A stretch of 37,401 nucleotides of DNA from a virus, in the IMG/VR virus record IMGVR_UViG_3300047323_000180, positions 1 through 37,401 of that record. The stretch is one strand, 5' to 3'. Under the pieces are notes generated by a model. The model saw nothing but the letters and a program-made list of their open reading frames with translations. It had not been told where the DNA came from and searched no databases. Below, piece after piece: positions 24,141 through 30,546 of the stretch (positions within the stretch are counted from its first letter, which is position 1; each line of letters starts with the position of its first letter). The translations under genes were made by a program, and so were the position numbers.

Positions 24141-24266
24141 TAGCGTACCTGTAGCCGAACACTACGCTGCATGTGGATAACTTTAGCGTACCTGTGAGCG
24201 GACTCTAAATCTCCTAGCGTACCTGTGGCCGAACCCTAAACCGGCTTAGCGTACCTGTGGCCGGAC
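24141..24266 (+). repeat. Iteron array: four direct repeats, plasmid-type origin
   Basis: Four 20-base direct repeats with consensus TAGCGTACCTGTGGCCGAAC lie at 24141-24160, 24184-24203, 24215-24234 and 24247-24266. The last three start 31 and 32 bases apart, about three helical turns. The first is 43 bases from the second because a DnaA box is inserted. Their 12-base core TAGCGTACCTGT is identical in all four. They lie next to the Rep-like gene. The arrangement matches iteron-controlled low-copy plasmid origins. Confidence 0.8.
24172..24180 (-). promoter_or_regulatory. Perfect DnaA box inside the iteron array
   Basis: TTATCCACA reads on the minus strand, an exact match to the DnaA-box consensus. 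It lies between the first and second iterons. Host DnaA recruitment beside Rep-bound iterons is standard in plasmid origins of this type. Confidence 0.75.
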
Positions 24267-24276
24267 AAAACCATAC

Positions 24277-24897
24277 TTATATCTCTTCTATATCCTTCGG
24301 CGCGGCCGCGATCCGCCTCCGGGTGTCCATCAAACGGCGCACAGCAGGGTGCGCAGAATCCTCGTCGACCTCATCAGGCGGCGGCGCAAGTTCAGTTGTT
24401 GGAAGCGCAGCCTTCAGAACGCCTTCTGCAGAATCCCACCTAAAACCGTCTCCGGGAATGATTTCGCAGTTTGTGAGCGCTTCAGCATCGACGCGCCCGC
24501 GTTCGTTCACCGCCTCCCCGATTGCTTTTAGGCGCTCGCCAATCTTCATGGGGATATAGTCGACGACGATTGTGCAGAGAACTCGCGTTCCTAGTCGAAT
24601 GTCTAGACGCTCGCGGGCGATGTATAGCGTTCCAGTCTTGCCCTTGCCTTTCGTGATGACGCGCAGCATCTTGTGCTTTTCTAAGATCTTCACGCACTCA
24701 GATACGGTGCTCTTCCCCATTCCGGTCATTTCGGCAAGTCGGCGGATTCCCGGCTCGGCCTCGCCAGTGTCGAAGTCGGCGTGGCTCTTGATGGCTTGCC
24801 AAAGACCGAATGCGCTCATCCCAATCTGCGCGGCAATCCCTGATTCGAACAAGTCGCGCTGCATGGTTTGAAATGTCGTATCAATCTTGCTCTTCAT
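24277..24897 (-). CDS. Winged-helix replication initiator-like protein (Rep)
   Basis: This 206-residue protein begins MKSKIDTTFQTMQRDLFESG. A winged helix-turn-helix occupies about residues 30-100 (GIRRLAEMTGMGKSTVSECV, then a wing in KGKTGTLYIARERLDI). This is the DNA-binding fold common to phage and plasmid initiators. The C-terminal part is Pro/Glu-rich and helical. Its ATG overlaps the stop of the RHH gene (TGATG), with AAGGGG upstream, so it is translated from the par transcript. The iterons lie 11 bases beyond its 3' end. Initiation at those iterons is inferred from this arrangement; a transcriptional regulator is the alternative. Confidence 0.65.
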   Translation of the reverse strand: MKSKIDTTFQTMQRDLFESGIAAQIGMSAFGLWQAIKSHADFDTGEAEPGIRRLAEMTGMGKSTVSECVKILEKHKMLRVITKGKGKTGTLYIARERLDIRLGTRVLCTIVVDYIPMKIGERLKAIGEAVNERGRVDAEALTNCEIIPGDGFRWDSAEGVLKAALPTTELAPPPDEVDEDSAHPAVRRLMDTRRRIAAAPKDIEEI

Positions 24898-25208
24898 CAA
24901 TGCGCCCCCTTCTCTGCTTTTACTAGCTCGCGCACGCGCTTTTCGACTTCAGCACGAATCGCCTCAAGCGCAATGGAGTGCATCGATTCGGGCGTTTTCT
25001 CTGCCAGATAGGCGAGTTTCATGTGCAGCGCCTGCGGCAGACGCACGACAAACGGCTCTTTCACCTTCGGGTGTGCCGATTCCCACGGAAGCGCCGTGAT
25101 CGCCTTGGCGGGCCTCTCCGTGCGCGCTGGCACGACGTTCGCTGTCGGCGCTTCGTCGCTGGCCCGAACGAAAGCCATCGGATCGTGGAATTTCTTCTTT
25201 TCAGTCAT
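24897..25208 (-). CDS. Ribbon-helix-helix partition protein (ParG/ParB-like)
   Basis: This 103-residue protein has an unstructured N-terminal half (about 1-50, with basic residues in VVPARTERPAK). A ribbon-helix-helix follows: strand EPFVVRLP, helix QALHMKLAYLAEKTPE, and a second helix IALEAIRAEVEKRV. The layout is that of ParG-like centromere-binding proteins of type Ib partition systems, whose mobile N-terminus stimulates the partner ATPase. The ATG overlaps the ParA stop (ATGA). It probably binds the repeats upstream of parA and represses the operon. A CopG-type regulator is a less likely alternative given the neighbour. Confidence 0.75.
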   Translation of the reverse strand: MTEKKKFHDPMAFVRASDEAPTANVVPARTERPAKAITALPWESAHPKVKEPFVVRLPQALHMKLAYLAEKTPESMHSIALEAIRAEVEKRVRELVKAEKGAH

Positions 25209-25846
25209 TGCCAGACCTCGGCGGCCAGCGCGCGGATCTCCGAAACGGCCTTCGGATCGACCTTCGGGAATTCCGTCACAGCCATTCCATCGCGAGCCGT
25301 CAGGCGAAATGCCTTCCGCTCGCTGATGACGACGCCGAGCAGCGTGTATTGCTGAAGCGACGCCAGCGCCTCGCGCATGTCGGCAACGTCGCTCGAATTG
25401 GCATTCGTCGGCGCCCGGTTGACAACGGCCAGCGCGCGCAGGTCAGGGTTGAATCCCCTCGCCTGCTCGACAAGCCTGTCCATCGTGCCGAACGTGAAAA
25501 GATCGAACTGGCTCGTCTGCGCCGGCGTGACGATCGTATTGGCGACCAGCATTGCGCTGCGCAGCTCGGCGGCATCCGATCCGCGCGTGTCGATCACAAT
25601 GTCGTCATATTTCGGCGCCATCGCACGTACCTGGCTCGCCAGCGTGTCGCCGAACAGGCTGACGCACGTAATCATCGGGGTAATCCCCCCCCCCTCCCTG
25701 ATGGCGTTCCATTTCGTCGCAGACTGTTGCTTGTCCGCGTCGATCAGCAGGACGTCGCGCCCTTCCCCTGCCCGCATCGCAGCAAACGAAACCGCAAGCG
25801 TGCTTTTTCCGCTGCCGCCCTTCTCCCCGCCGAACAGTACGATCAT
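25205..25846 (-). CDS. parA: ParA-family partition ATPase
   Basis: This 213-residue protein has all ParA motifs: deviant Walker A KGGSGKST (9-16), DADKQQSATKW (36-46) and Walker B-like VIDTRGSD (84-91). It lacks the N-terminal DNA-binding extension of type Ia ParA, so it fits the ParF-like type Ib class. The start at 25846 is chosen because GAGGA lies upstream and the Walker motif is then at the usual distance; an open frame extends further upstream without support. It would move plasmid copies to daughter cells with the RHH partner. A run of ten G residues at 25694-25685 encodes its Gly-Gly-Gly (52-54). Confidence 0.88.
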   Translation of the reverse strand: MIVLFGGEKGGSGKSTLAVSFAAMRAGEGRDVLLIDADKQQSATKWNAIREGGGITPMITCVSLFGDTLASQVRAMAPKYDDIVIDTRGSDAAELRSAMLVANTIVTPAQTSQFDLFTFGTMDRLVEQARGFNPDLRALAVVNRAPTNANSSDVADMREALASLQQYTLLGVVISERKAFRLTARDGMAVTEFPKVDPKAVSEIRALAAEVWQ

Positions 25847-25860
25847 TGCCGGTTCCTCAT

Positions 25861-25963
25861 ATCGTTTGATTTGATTTCGTTTCAAACGATAGCATATGGA
25901 ACCAAATAATACGATTCGACTTCGAATCACGTCATTTCATATGGAATGATATGATTCGATTTC
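25861..25963 (-). promoter_or_regulatory. Centromere/operator-like repeats upstream of parA
   Basis: The AT-rich 100 bases before parA contain a perfect inverted repeat ATCGTTTGA (25861-25869) / TCAAACGAT (25882-25890). A second palindrome, GATTCGA-CT-TCGAATC, lies at 25913-25928. A direct repeat CATATGGAA occurs at 25893 and 25938 (45 bases apart), each copy followed by GATTCGA. This is the expected place and structure for a type Ib centromere that also serves as the par operator. Base composition differs sharply from the flanks. Confidence 0.6.
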
Positions 25964-25966
25964 ATT

Positions 25967-26416
25967 TTAGGCCGCCTGCCTCAGTTCGAACCGCTCCGTC
26001 GTTTGCCCTTTGCGGATCTGGACGGCCTTCCCGGCATTGAGTCGCTTTGTGTATTCGGCGCACGCTCGCGTGTACTGGCGCCGGCTAACCGTGTCGACAA
26101 GCGCCTCGAATACGTGAATCCCGCCATTCAACGCCCGCAGCTCGTCGCCCGTGAGAACGAAACTGCCGCGCATATGGAATCGCTCGGCGACTTCGATCAT
26201 GGCGTTCTGTGCGTCATACAGTGCCGCCAAACCGATCTCGCCATTGCCCGCGCTCTCACACAGTACGATGGCGATGTTCATGCCAATAACGAGCGTATCC
26301 CATTCAGCTTTCGTCGCCGTGCCGCGCGAGAGGGCGAGGGCGGCCATGTGAACTGACGTCAGCACTTCGAGCCGTTCTTCCCCATGCATCGGCTCGTCGG
26401 CGTTCTGCAGATACAT
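25967..26416 (-). CDS. Hypothetical early protein with apparently frameshifted 5' end
   Basis: This 149-residue frame from the ATG at 26416 is helical, with MHGEERLEVLTSVHMAALAL and HMRGSFVLTGDELRALNGGI. That ATG has no ribosome site, and the frame stays open and coding-like upstream (SRKPRKLREVKNHI) without any start codon. A well-placed ATG at 26478, with AAGGAG upstream and TAATG overlap with the preceding gene, is in another frame. It reads MAGNKNR before losing coding character. A single-base indel near 26440-26464 would join them. The gene may be broken or the sequence may contain an error. Function is unknown. Confidence 0.6.
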   Translation of the reverse strand: MYLQNADEPMHGEERLEVLTSVHMAALALSRGTATKAEWDTLVIGMNIAIVLCESAGNGEIGLAALYDAQNAMIEVAERFHMRGSFVLTGDELRALNGGIHVFEALVDTVSRRQYTRACAEYTKRLNAGKAVQIRKGQTTERFELRQAA

Positions 26417-26477
26417 GATGTGGTTCTTGACCTCGCGTAACTTGCGCGGCTTGCGGCTCGGTTCTTATTGCCGGCCA

Positions 26478-26735
26478 TTACTTCGGCTCCTTCGGTTCCG
26501 TTGCGGGAATGGGGGCGGCGTAGAACTTCGTCCCGACAGGGTAAGCGTGGGGGTTCTGGTCGAACCACTGCACGCCGTTGCCCCTCACTTCACCAATCGC
26601 CTCCTGCCCGCTCACAGTGCGGCGTGTCGAAAGCTCGGTGCGCAAATCCTTCAGCACTTGCGCGTTCTGGTGAATGCCTTCGCGCGTCATGAGGCCAATT
26701 GCAATTGTCAGCGCGGTAAGTTGTTCATCGCTCAT
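26478..26735 (-). CDS. Small hypothetical early protein
   Basis: This 85-residue protein begins MSDEQLTALTIAIGLMTREG. The N-terminal half is helical; the C-terminal half is Pro-rich (YPVGTKFYAAPIPATEPKEP) and ends in a short module resembling the YAAP endings of the preceding 482-residue protein. The ATG overlaps the upstream stop (ATGA). No family is recognised. It is in the minus-strand early operon. Confidence 0.6.
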   Translation of the reverse strand: MSDEQLTALTIAIGLMTREGIHQNAQVLKDLRTELSTRRTVSGQEAIGEVRGNGVQWFDQNPHAYPVGTKFYAAPIPATEPKEPK

Positions 26736-28180
26736 TTCTTCTCCTTAGCGGCTAGGATTGCGGCGATCATGTCGCGCGCTTCGCTCATTACAGCCTCATA
26801 CGCTTTCTTGGCAAGCGCAGCGATTGAAACTGGACAATTCAAGTCGTGATAGGGATAGTTCACGTCGCAATACTCGCAAGGCTTCGCCCCCGCTGTGTCG
26901 GCGTCCGCACGCGGGGCGGATGCAACGCGCGCCCGGTGGAACGCATCGGCGTAGTCGCGCATTTGATCCATCGTGTAGAGCGCGTCCGCACGCGGGGCGA
27001 TTTCGCGCATTCGTTCATCCGTCAGCGCCGCATCCTTTTCGGCGTCCGCACGCTCATTACTCGCGCCTGCTGCAACGACAGGGGCCGCTGCGATCATTAC
27101 TCGATAGCCTTCGTCCCAATCGACGTCCGTCTTAGACGTCCAGTCAAGGTGTCGCACAGCGCGCATCATTTCTTCGGTCGGCTCAACCGGCACCAGCTTC
27201 GCCCCCGCTGTGTCGGCGTCCGCACGCTCTGCGGACTGTGCAAGGGGTGCGGCTTTGTTCGCCGCCACACGACTCAAGCGGCAATAGGTGCATAGCTCTA
27301 TACCCGACGACGGCTCCACTTCGAAGTGATGCTCGTGCATATCAGGTCCGATCGTATCCGGCGCATCGCCCATAGCCAGCGCCTTGCGATAGATTGCGTC
27401 GCGTCTGTTCGCCTCTTGCTTGTCGCTCGGATTGGGCGCGTCGTCCGCACGCTCATTACTCGCGCCTGCTGCGTCGCCGGGTGCGGCGGGTAGCGGCATC
27501 CAGTGCGTGATATGCGATGCGTCTCCGACTCGGCCCATCATGTTTTCGAAGTAGCCGCCGTCATGATCTTCGCGCCATTGACAGAAATCGTGATCGGATA
27601 CGTCCGTCTCGAATTGGCGTCCGTCGTCCGATTCGCCATATTGAACAGCGTCCACCCACCCCAAAAACATGCGCCCATCTTTCGGCGCTGTTTCAATCGA
27701 CTGCCACGCCCCCGCCGTGTCGGCGTCCGCACGCACGACACCCGGATTGATCGGCGTAATCGCATAGCGCGGCGCGCCTTCAACGCCATCCAGTTCGAGC
27801 GTCAGGATGATCTTTTCGCCTTTCTGCTTCAGGCTTACGTGCTTCGCCTCGAAAGTTGGCGCACGCGGGGCGATAGGGGCGCACTCGGCTTGCGGGGCGG
27901 CATACAAAGGAACTTCATCAGGCTCGGCAGCGTGGCCCGTTTCGGCCCAATATACCCATGCGTCTTCGCCTTCGTCTTCAACGCGGTAAAGTTGCTCCCG
28001 CGTGATCCAGCAAACCGGTTTCACCGCCTCACCCTTGCCGCCATCGGCGCAGCCTGACAGTTCGGCGGCCACACGTACCGCGTAGTCCGGCGTGTCGATG
28101 CTGTTTGCGTAGGTCGCCATTGCATCGCGCAGAACAAGCGCAATGTCCGCATCGTCTGCCGCGCGTTTGTTGTCTGTCAT
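26732..28180 (-). CDS. Modular early protein with DUF551-like unit and repeated RADADTAGA linkers
   Basis: This 482-residue protein is built of short modules, most ending in AAP or SAP and joined by near-identical linkers (RADADTAGA three times, NERAD-type twice). One module (about 158-238) starts WQSIETAPKDGRMFLGW and ends HITHWMPLPAAPG, the DUF551 pattern. Others are CTYCRLS, the unit KLVPVEPTEEMMRAV with YRVMIAAAP, the unit DAALTDERMREIAPRADALY, and a Cys-rich CEYCDVNYPYHDLNCPVSI. Each module resembles small stand-alone phage proteins. The DNA encoding the linkers is repeated almost exactly. No biochemical function is known. It overlaps both neighbours by a few bases. Confidence 0.7.
   Translation of the reverse strand: MTDNKRAADDADIALVLRDAMATYANSIDTPDYAVRVAAELSGCADGGKGEAVKPVCWITREQLYRVEDEGEDAWVYWAETGHAAEPDEVPLYAAPQAECAPIAPRAPTFEAKHVSLKQKGEKIILTLELDGVEGAPRYAITPINPGVVRADADTAGAWQSIETAPKDGRMFLGWVDAVQYGESDDGRQFETDVSDHDFCQWREDHDGGYFENMMGRVGDASHITHWMPLPAAPGDAAGASNERADDAPNPSDKQEANRRDAIYRKALAMGDAPDTIGPDMHEHHFEVEPSSGIELCTYCRLSRVAANKAAPLAQSAERADADTAGAKLVPVEPTEEMMRAVRHLDWTSKTDVDWDEGYRVMIAAAPVVAAGASNERADAEKDAALTDERMREIAPRADALYTMDQMRDYADAFHRARVASAPRADADTAGAKPCEYCDVNYPYHDLNCPVSIAALAKKAYEAVMSEARDMIAAILAAKEKK
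26886..27733 (-). repeat. Linker repeats within the modular gene
   Basis: A 26-base element (GCCCCCGCTGTGTCGGCGTC plus CGCACG, plus-strand reading) occurs at 26886, 27201 and, with one change, 27708. A second element, CGTCCGCACG followed by CTCATTACTCGCGCCTGCTG, occurs at about 27043 and 27442. The 10-base core CGTCCGCACG also occurs at 26983. All copies lie in one reading frame and encode the linkers between modules. Confidence 0.75.
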
Positions 28181-28479
28181 TACTTGCTCCTTGCGATCAG
28201 CACAGTGCCGATCTTGATCTCTACGGGCTCGCTACAGCTAAATGCAATCAGCGAGGCAAATGCCGCGCACGCTGCTTGTACCTGCTGTGCTGTCGGCTTG
28301 ATCGCGAGGCACATGCTGTCCAGCGTCTGCTTCGCGTCCTTTCGTGTTGGGTGGTTCATCTCTCCGCGCTCTTTTAAGCGCGACAGCCAGGCGCCGCGCA
28401 GTTCGTGATCGTGCTCCCATCGACCGCGATGTAATAAGCGCGCGGCGAGTGCCGCAATCGTCCATCGGTTTATCTTCAT
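28180..28479 (-). CDS. Hypothetical early protein
   Basis: This 99-residue protein begins MKINRWTIAALAARLLHRGR, is basic in its first half, and contains TRKDAKQTLDSMCLAIKPTA. The stop overlaps the start of the modular gene (TAATG). It is the first gene after the promoter at 28525-28553, with the leader CACGGAATGAAGCC before its ATG. A nearly identical leader precedes the gene at 34033-34428. No family is recognised. Confidence 0.6.
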   Translation of the reverse strand: MKINRWTIAALAARLLHRGRWEHDHELRGAWLSRLKERGEMNHPTRKDAKQTLDSMCLAIKPTAQQVQAACAAFASLIAFSCSEPVEIKIGTVLIARSK

Positions 28480-28524
28480 GGCTTCATTCCGTGTGGTTGT
28501 TGTAGTGCTGCTTTATTGGTGTCA

Positions 28525-28553
28525 ATAATACTTATACGGCATCGCTTTGGCAA
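28525..28553 (-). promoter_or_regulatory. Early promoter
   Basis: On the minus strand TTGCCA (28553-28548) and TATTAT (28530-28525) are 17 bases apart. The spacer carries AAGCGATGCCG, a variant of the GAAACGATGCC box. It drives the operon beginning at 28479. Confidence 0.65.
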
Positions 28554-28565
28554 GTGCTAAAACAA

Positions 28566-28943
28566 CTATTTCCGCACGGTCATGCAAAGTGCTCGATGGC
28601 GATTCATCGGTGCTTCGTATCCGACGAGATCGGCCTTCATCCAGTCCGGCGTCTCTGCGCGCGTGGTCTTGCGCTCGACTGCTTCCCGTAAAGCATCACC
28701 TTCGAGCAGGCTGTATCGCACGATCACGCTCTTGCTGCTGCCGCTGCGGCGCCCTTCGCGCCATACGATACCCTTGCCGACGAGCGTATGCAGCGTGTCA
28801 CGCACCGCGGCGCGAGGGTGGTTCGGAAGCAGATCCATGATCTGATCTTGGCTATAGATCGTGTCGGGCGTCATGGCGTCGATCAGCTCTTGTTGCGGGA
28901 CGGTCTTCGCGGTCGAAGATCCAAGTTTCATCGTGTTTTTCAT
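28566..28943 (-). CDS. Winged-helix-like hypothetical protein
   Basis: This 125-residue protein starts MKNTMKLGSSTAKTVPQQEL, using the ATG that overlaps the upstream stop (ATGA) with AAGGA before it. Residues about 30-80 look like a winged helix: YSQDQIMDLLPNHPRAAVRD, then LHTLVGKGIVWREGRRSG with a basic wing. A DNA-binding role is inferred. It is the last gene before the promoter at 28525 and no terminator is obvious between them. Confidence 0.6.
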   Translation of the reverse strand: MKNTMKLGSSTAKTVPQQELIDAMTPDTIYSQDQIMDLLPNHPRAAVRDTLHTLVGKGIVWREGRRSGSSKSVIVRYSLLEGDALREAVERKTTRAETPDWMKADLVGYEAPMNRHRALCMTVRK

Positions 28944-29350
28944 GCTGCTTCCTTGTTCATTTTGCGAGCGCGGATCGGCTCCCATTCAGCGTAGGCGTCA
29001 TCGAAAACGCCAAACTTCGTTTCCCTGGATGACATCCCTTGGTCTAGCCAAGAGTGACACCAGTAGCAGCCCGGCACGGTGTAAATGTGATCGGCCTTCT
29101 TGGCGCCGCCTTTGCCGTGCTTGCTCTGGTTGCTGTGACAGGGCACAACGATGTCTGGCGAGGCTTCTCCGCCGCATACGACTCTCAGGTAGCAGCGTTC
29201 ATTGCGGCAGGCCGCCAGATACTTTGACCCTTCCGCGACCGTCGGCTTCTTCGCGCGGCGGCGCAGTGTCGTCTTGCGATCGGCCAGTGCGAACGGCTTG
29301 GGCTCTTTGCGCGCGAACCCGGTTCGCTTCATCGGGGCGGAGCGCTTCAT
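28940..29350 (-). CDS. YbcO-type (DUF1364) recombination nuclease
   Basis: This 136-residue protein has a basic N-terminus (KRSAPMKRTGFARKEPKP), then YLAACRNERCYLRVVCGGEA, VVPCHSNQSKHGKGGAKKAD and VPGCYWCHSWLDQG. This is the Cys/His pattern of the DUF1364/YbcO family, a zinc-binding HNH-like nuclease family found with ninB and rusA in lambdoid phages. Here it lies three genes from RusA. It probably acts on recombination intermediates. It overlaps both neighbours by 4 bases. Confidence 0.8.
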   Translation of the reverse strand: MKRSAPMKRTGFARKEPKPFALADRKTTLRRRAKKPTVAEGSKYLAACRNERCYLRVVCGGEASPDIVVPCHSNQSKHGKGGAKKADHIYTVPGCYWCHSWLDQGMSSRETKFGVFDDAYAEWEPIRARKMNKEAA

Positions 29351-29760
29351 CGCGCGGCCTCCGATGTGGCTGCGGTAAGTTGCCAGAATGGGTTGAACGT
29401 GCCGCGCTTGACCGCTGCCTTAGCGAGCAGCAAGCCCTTAAACTTTGTTCGGTAACGCGTCGAGGCATCCACCCGGGCGCGCTTTTTGTCGAACTCGATA
29501 TCGCGCTTGCTGCCGGCGCAATAGATCGGCGCAGCACCATCGCCGCCGCGCCCGCCGACGCGCTGATTCCAGCCGCAGATATAGACCTGCTTCGGCGTGG
29601 CCGTGTGCAGGTTGCTGATGTGCTTGCGCACGCCGCTGACTGACATACCCATTGCGGCCGCGATCTGCTGAAGGGTCGCCGGCTCTTTCTTCAACAGCTC
29701 GACGATTAGACGCCTGTTCTGATAGCGCGGGCTGTTCGGGTCTTTGGGGCTTCCTCTCAT
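29347..29760 (-). CDS. Helix-turn-helix protein
   Basis: This 137-residue protein has an N-terminal winged-helix segment (about 18-55, LIVELLKKEPATLQQIAAAM, then GMSVSGVRKHISNLHT). A Gly-rich turn (RVGGRGGDGAAPIY) and a basic C-terminus follow. The fold suggests a small DNA-binding regulator in the NinB-RusA cluster. Overlaps of 4 bases on both sides indicate tight translational coupling. Target unknown. Confidence 0.7.
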   Translation of the reverse strand: MRGSPKDPNSPRYQNRRLIVELLKKEPATLQQIAAAMGMSVSGVRKHISNLHTATPKQVYICGWNQRVGGRGGDGAAPIYCAGSKRDIEFDKKRARVDASTRYRTKFKGLLLAKAAVKRGTFNPFWQLTAATSEAAR

Positions 29761-30170
29761 GCTGCCAATCCTTCATATCCCGGATCTGCTGCGATCCGAA
29801 TGTCGTTGTCTGCCGCCCATGCGAGCGTGTATTCGATCAGGCTGTTAAGCCGCTTGACGCCCATCTGCGCGCTTGATTCGCGGATATTGCAAAACTCGCC
29901 TTCAAGGCCCGGAATCATGTCCGAGCCGAGCCCGGTCGCAACCGCGTGTCCGCTGATGAAGAGCGTCTTCCACTGGACAGCCGTCAGGCGCCGGCCGTGA
30001 AACTCGGCTTGCCTGGCGATCTGGCTGAATAGCGAATGGAGTAGGGCGTTCTGGCGGACGGTGCGTGTAGGCTCTTGGAGCACAAGCACATGACCGTCGG
30101 GGCGGCTGTGTACCGCGTCGGCTGCCATGCGCCGGTTCGTGCGGTTGAGGAAGATCGTGACCTTATCCAT
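29757..30170 (-). CDS. ninB: NinB-like recombination protein (Orf family)
   Basis: This 137-residue protein contains RTVRQNALLHSLFSQIARQA in the first half and the characteristic ESSAQMGVKRLNSLIEYTLA near the end, followed by AADNDIRI. These are NinB family signatures. Lambda NinB (Orf) is a recombination mediator that helps load annealing proteins on single-stranded DNA, substituting for RecFOR. The neighbours are RusA, YbcO and, further upstream, a Sak4-like ATPase with an SSB-like protein, which fits one recombination pathway. Confidence 0.87.
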   Translation of the reverse strand: MDKVTIFLNRTNRRMAADAVHSRPDGHVLVLQEPTRTVRQNALLHSLFSQIARQAEFHGRRLTAVQWKTLFISGHAVATGLGSDMIPGLEGEFCNIRESSAQMGVKRLNSLIEYTLAWAADNDIRIAADPGYEGLAA

Positions 30171-30171
30171 G

Positions 30172-30546
30172 TCACGCCCTAGCGATCATCACAGTGCATT
30201 CGCCGCCCTTGACGATCGGACCGCGCGTGACGAATAGCTCGTCTATCTGCTCGTCGTCGTCGAACACGCCTGCGTGCTCTAGCGCGTCGTTTAGCGCCTT
30301 CAGGCGGTTGTCGAGATCGGCCGCACGTCGGTCGCGCATGGACAGCTTGACGGCCATGAACAGGCGCGAGGAACCGAACTTGATCGCGTTGTGCTCGGCG
30401 ACGATCTCGGCGACCTTCTGGCGGAAGTCTTTGCCGGCTGCCGTAATGAACATTCCGCGCGGGCACTTACGCCAGTAGTTGTTGATGGAGGGCGGCAGGG
30501 GCAGCGTCAGAAACTGAGCGACGCCGGATAATGATTGGTCTGTCAT
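30172..30546 (-). CDS. rusA: RusA-like Holliday junction resolvase
   Basis: This 124-residue protein has the RusA pattern: LPLPPSINNYWR at the N-terminus, then the acidic core AADLDNRLKALNDALEHAGV with Asp77 and Asp79, and FDDDEQIDEL with a third acidic cluster at 96-98. These residues coordinate the metal used to cut four-way junctions. Length is normal. It lies one base from NinB and overlaps the methyltransferase gene by 4 bases. Confidence 0.9.
   Translation of the reverse strand: MTDQSLSGVAQFLTLPLPPSINNYWRKCPRGMFITAAGKDFRQKVAEIVAEHNAIKFGSSRLFMAVKLSMRDRRAADLDNRLKALNDALEHAGVFDDDEQIDELFVTRGPIVKGGECTVMIARA

Noticed and set aside
24141-24266. Regularly spaced repeats that could suggest a CRISPR array
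   Set aside because: Only four 20-base direct repeats, spacers of about 11-12 bases, a DnaA box in one gap and adjacent rep/par genes; this is an iteron origin.
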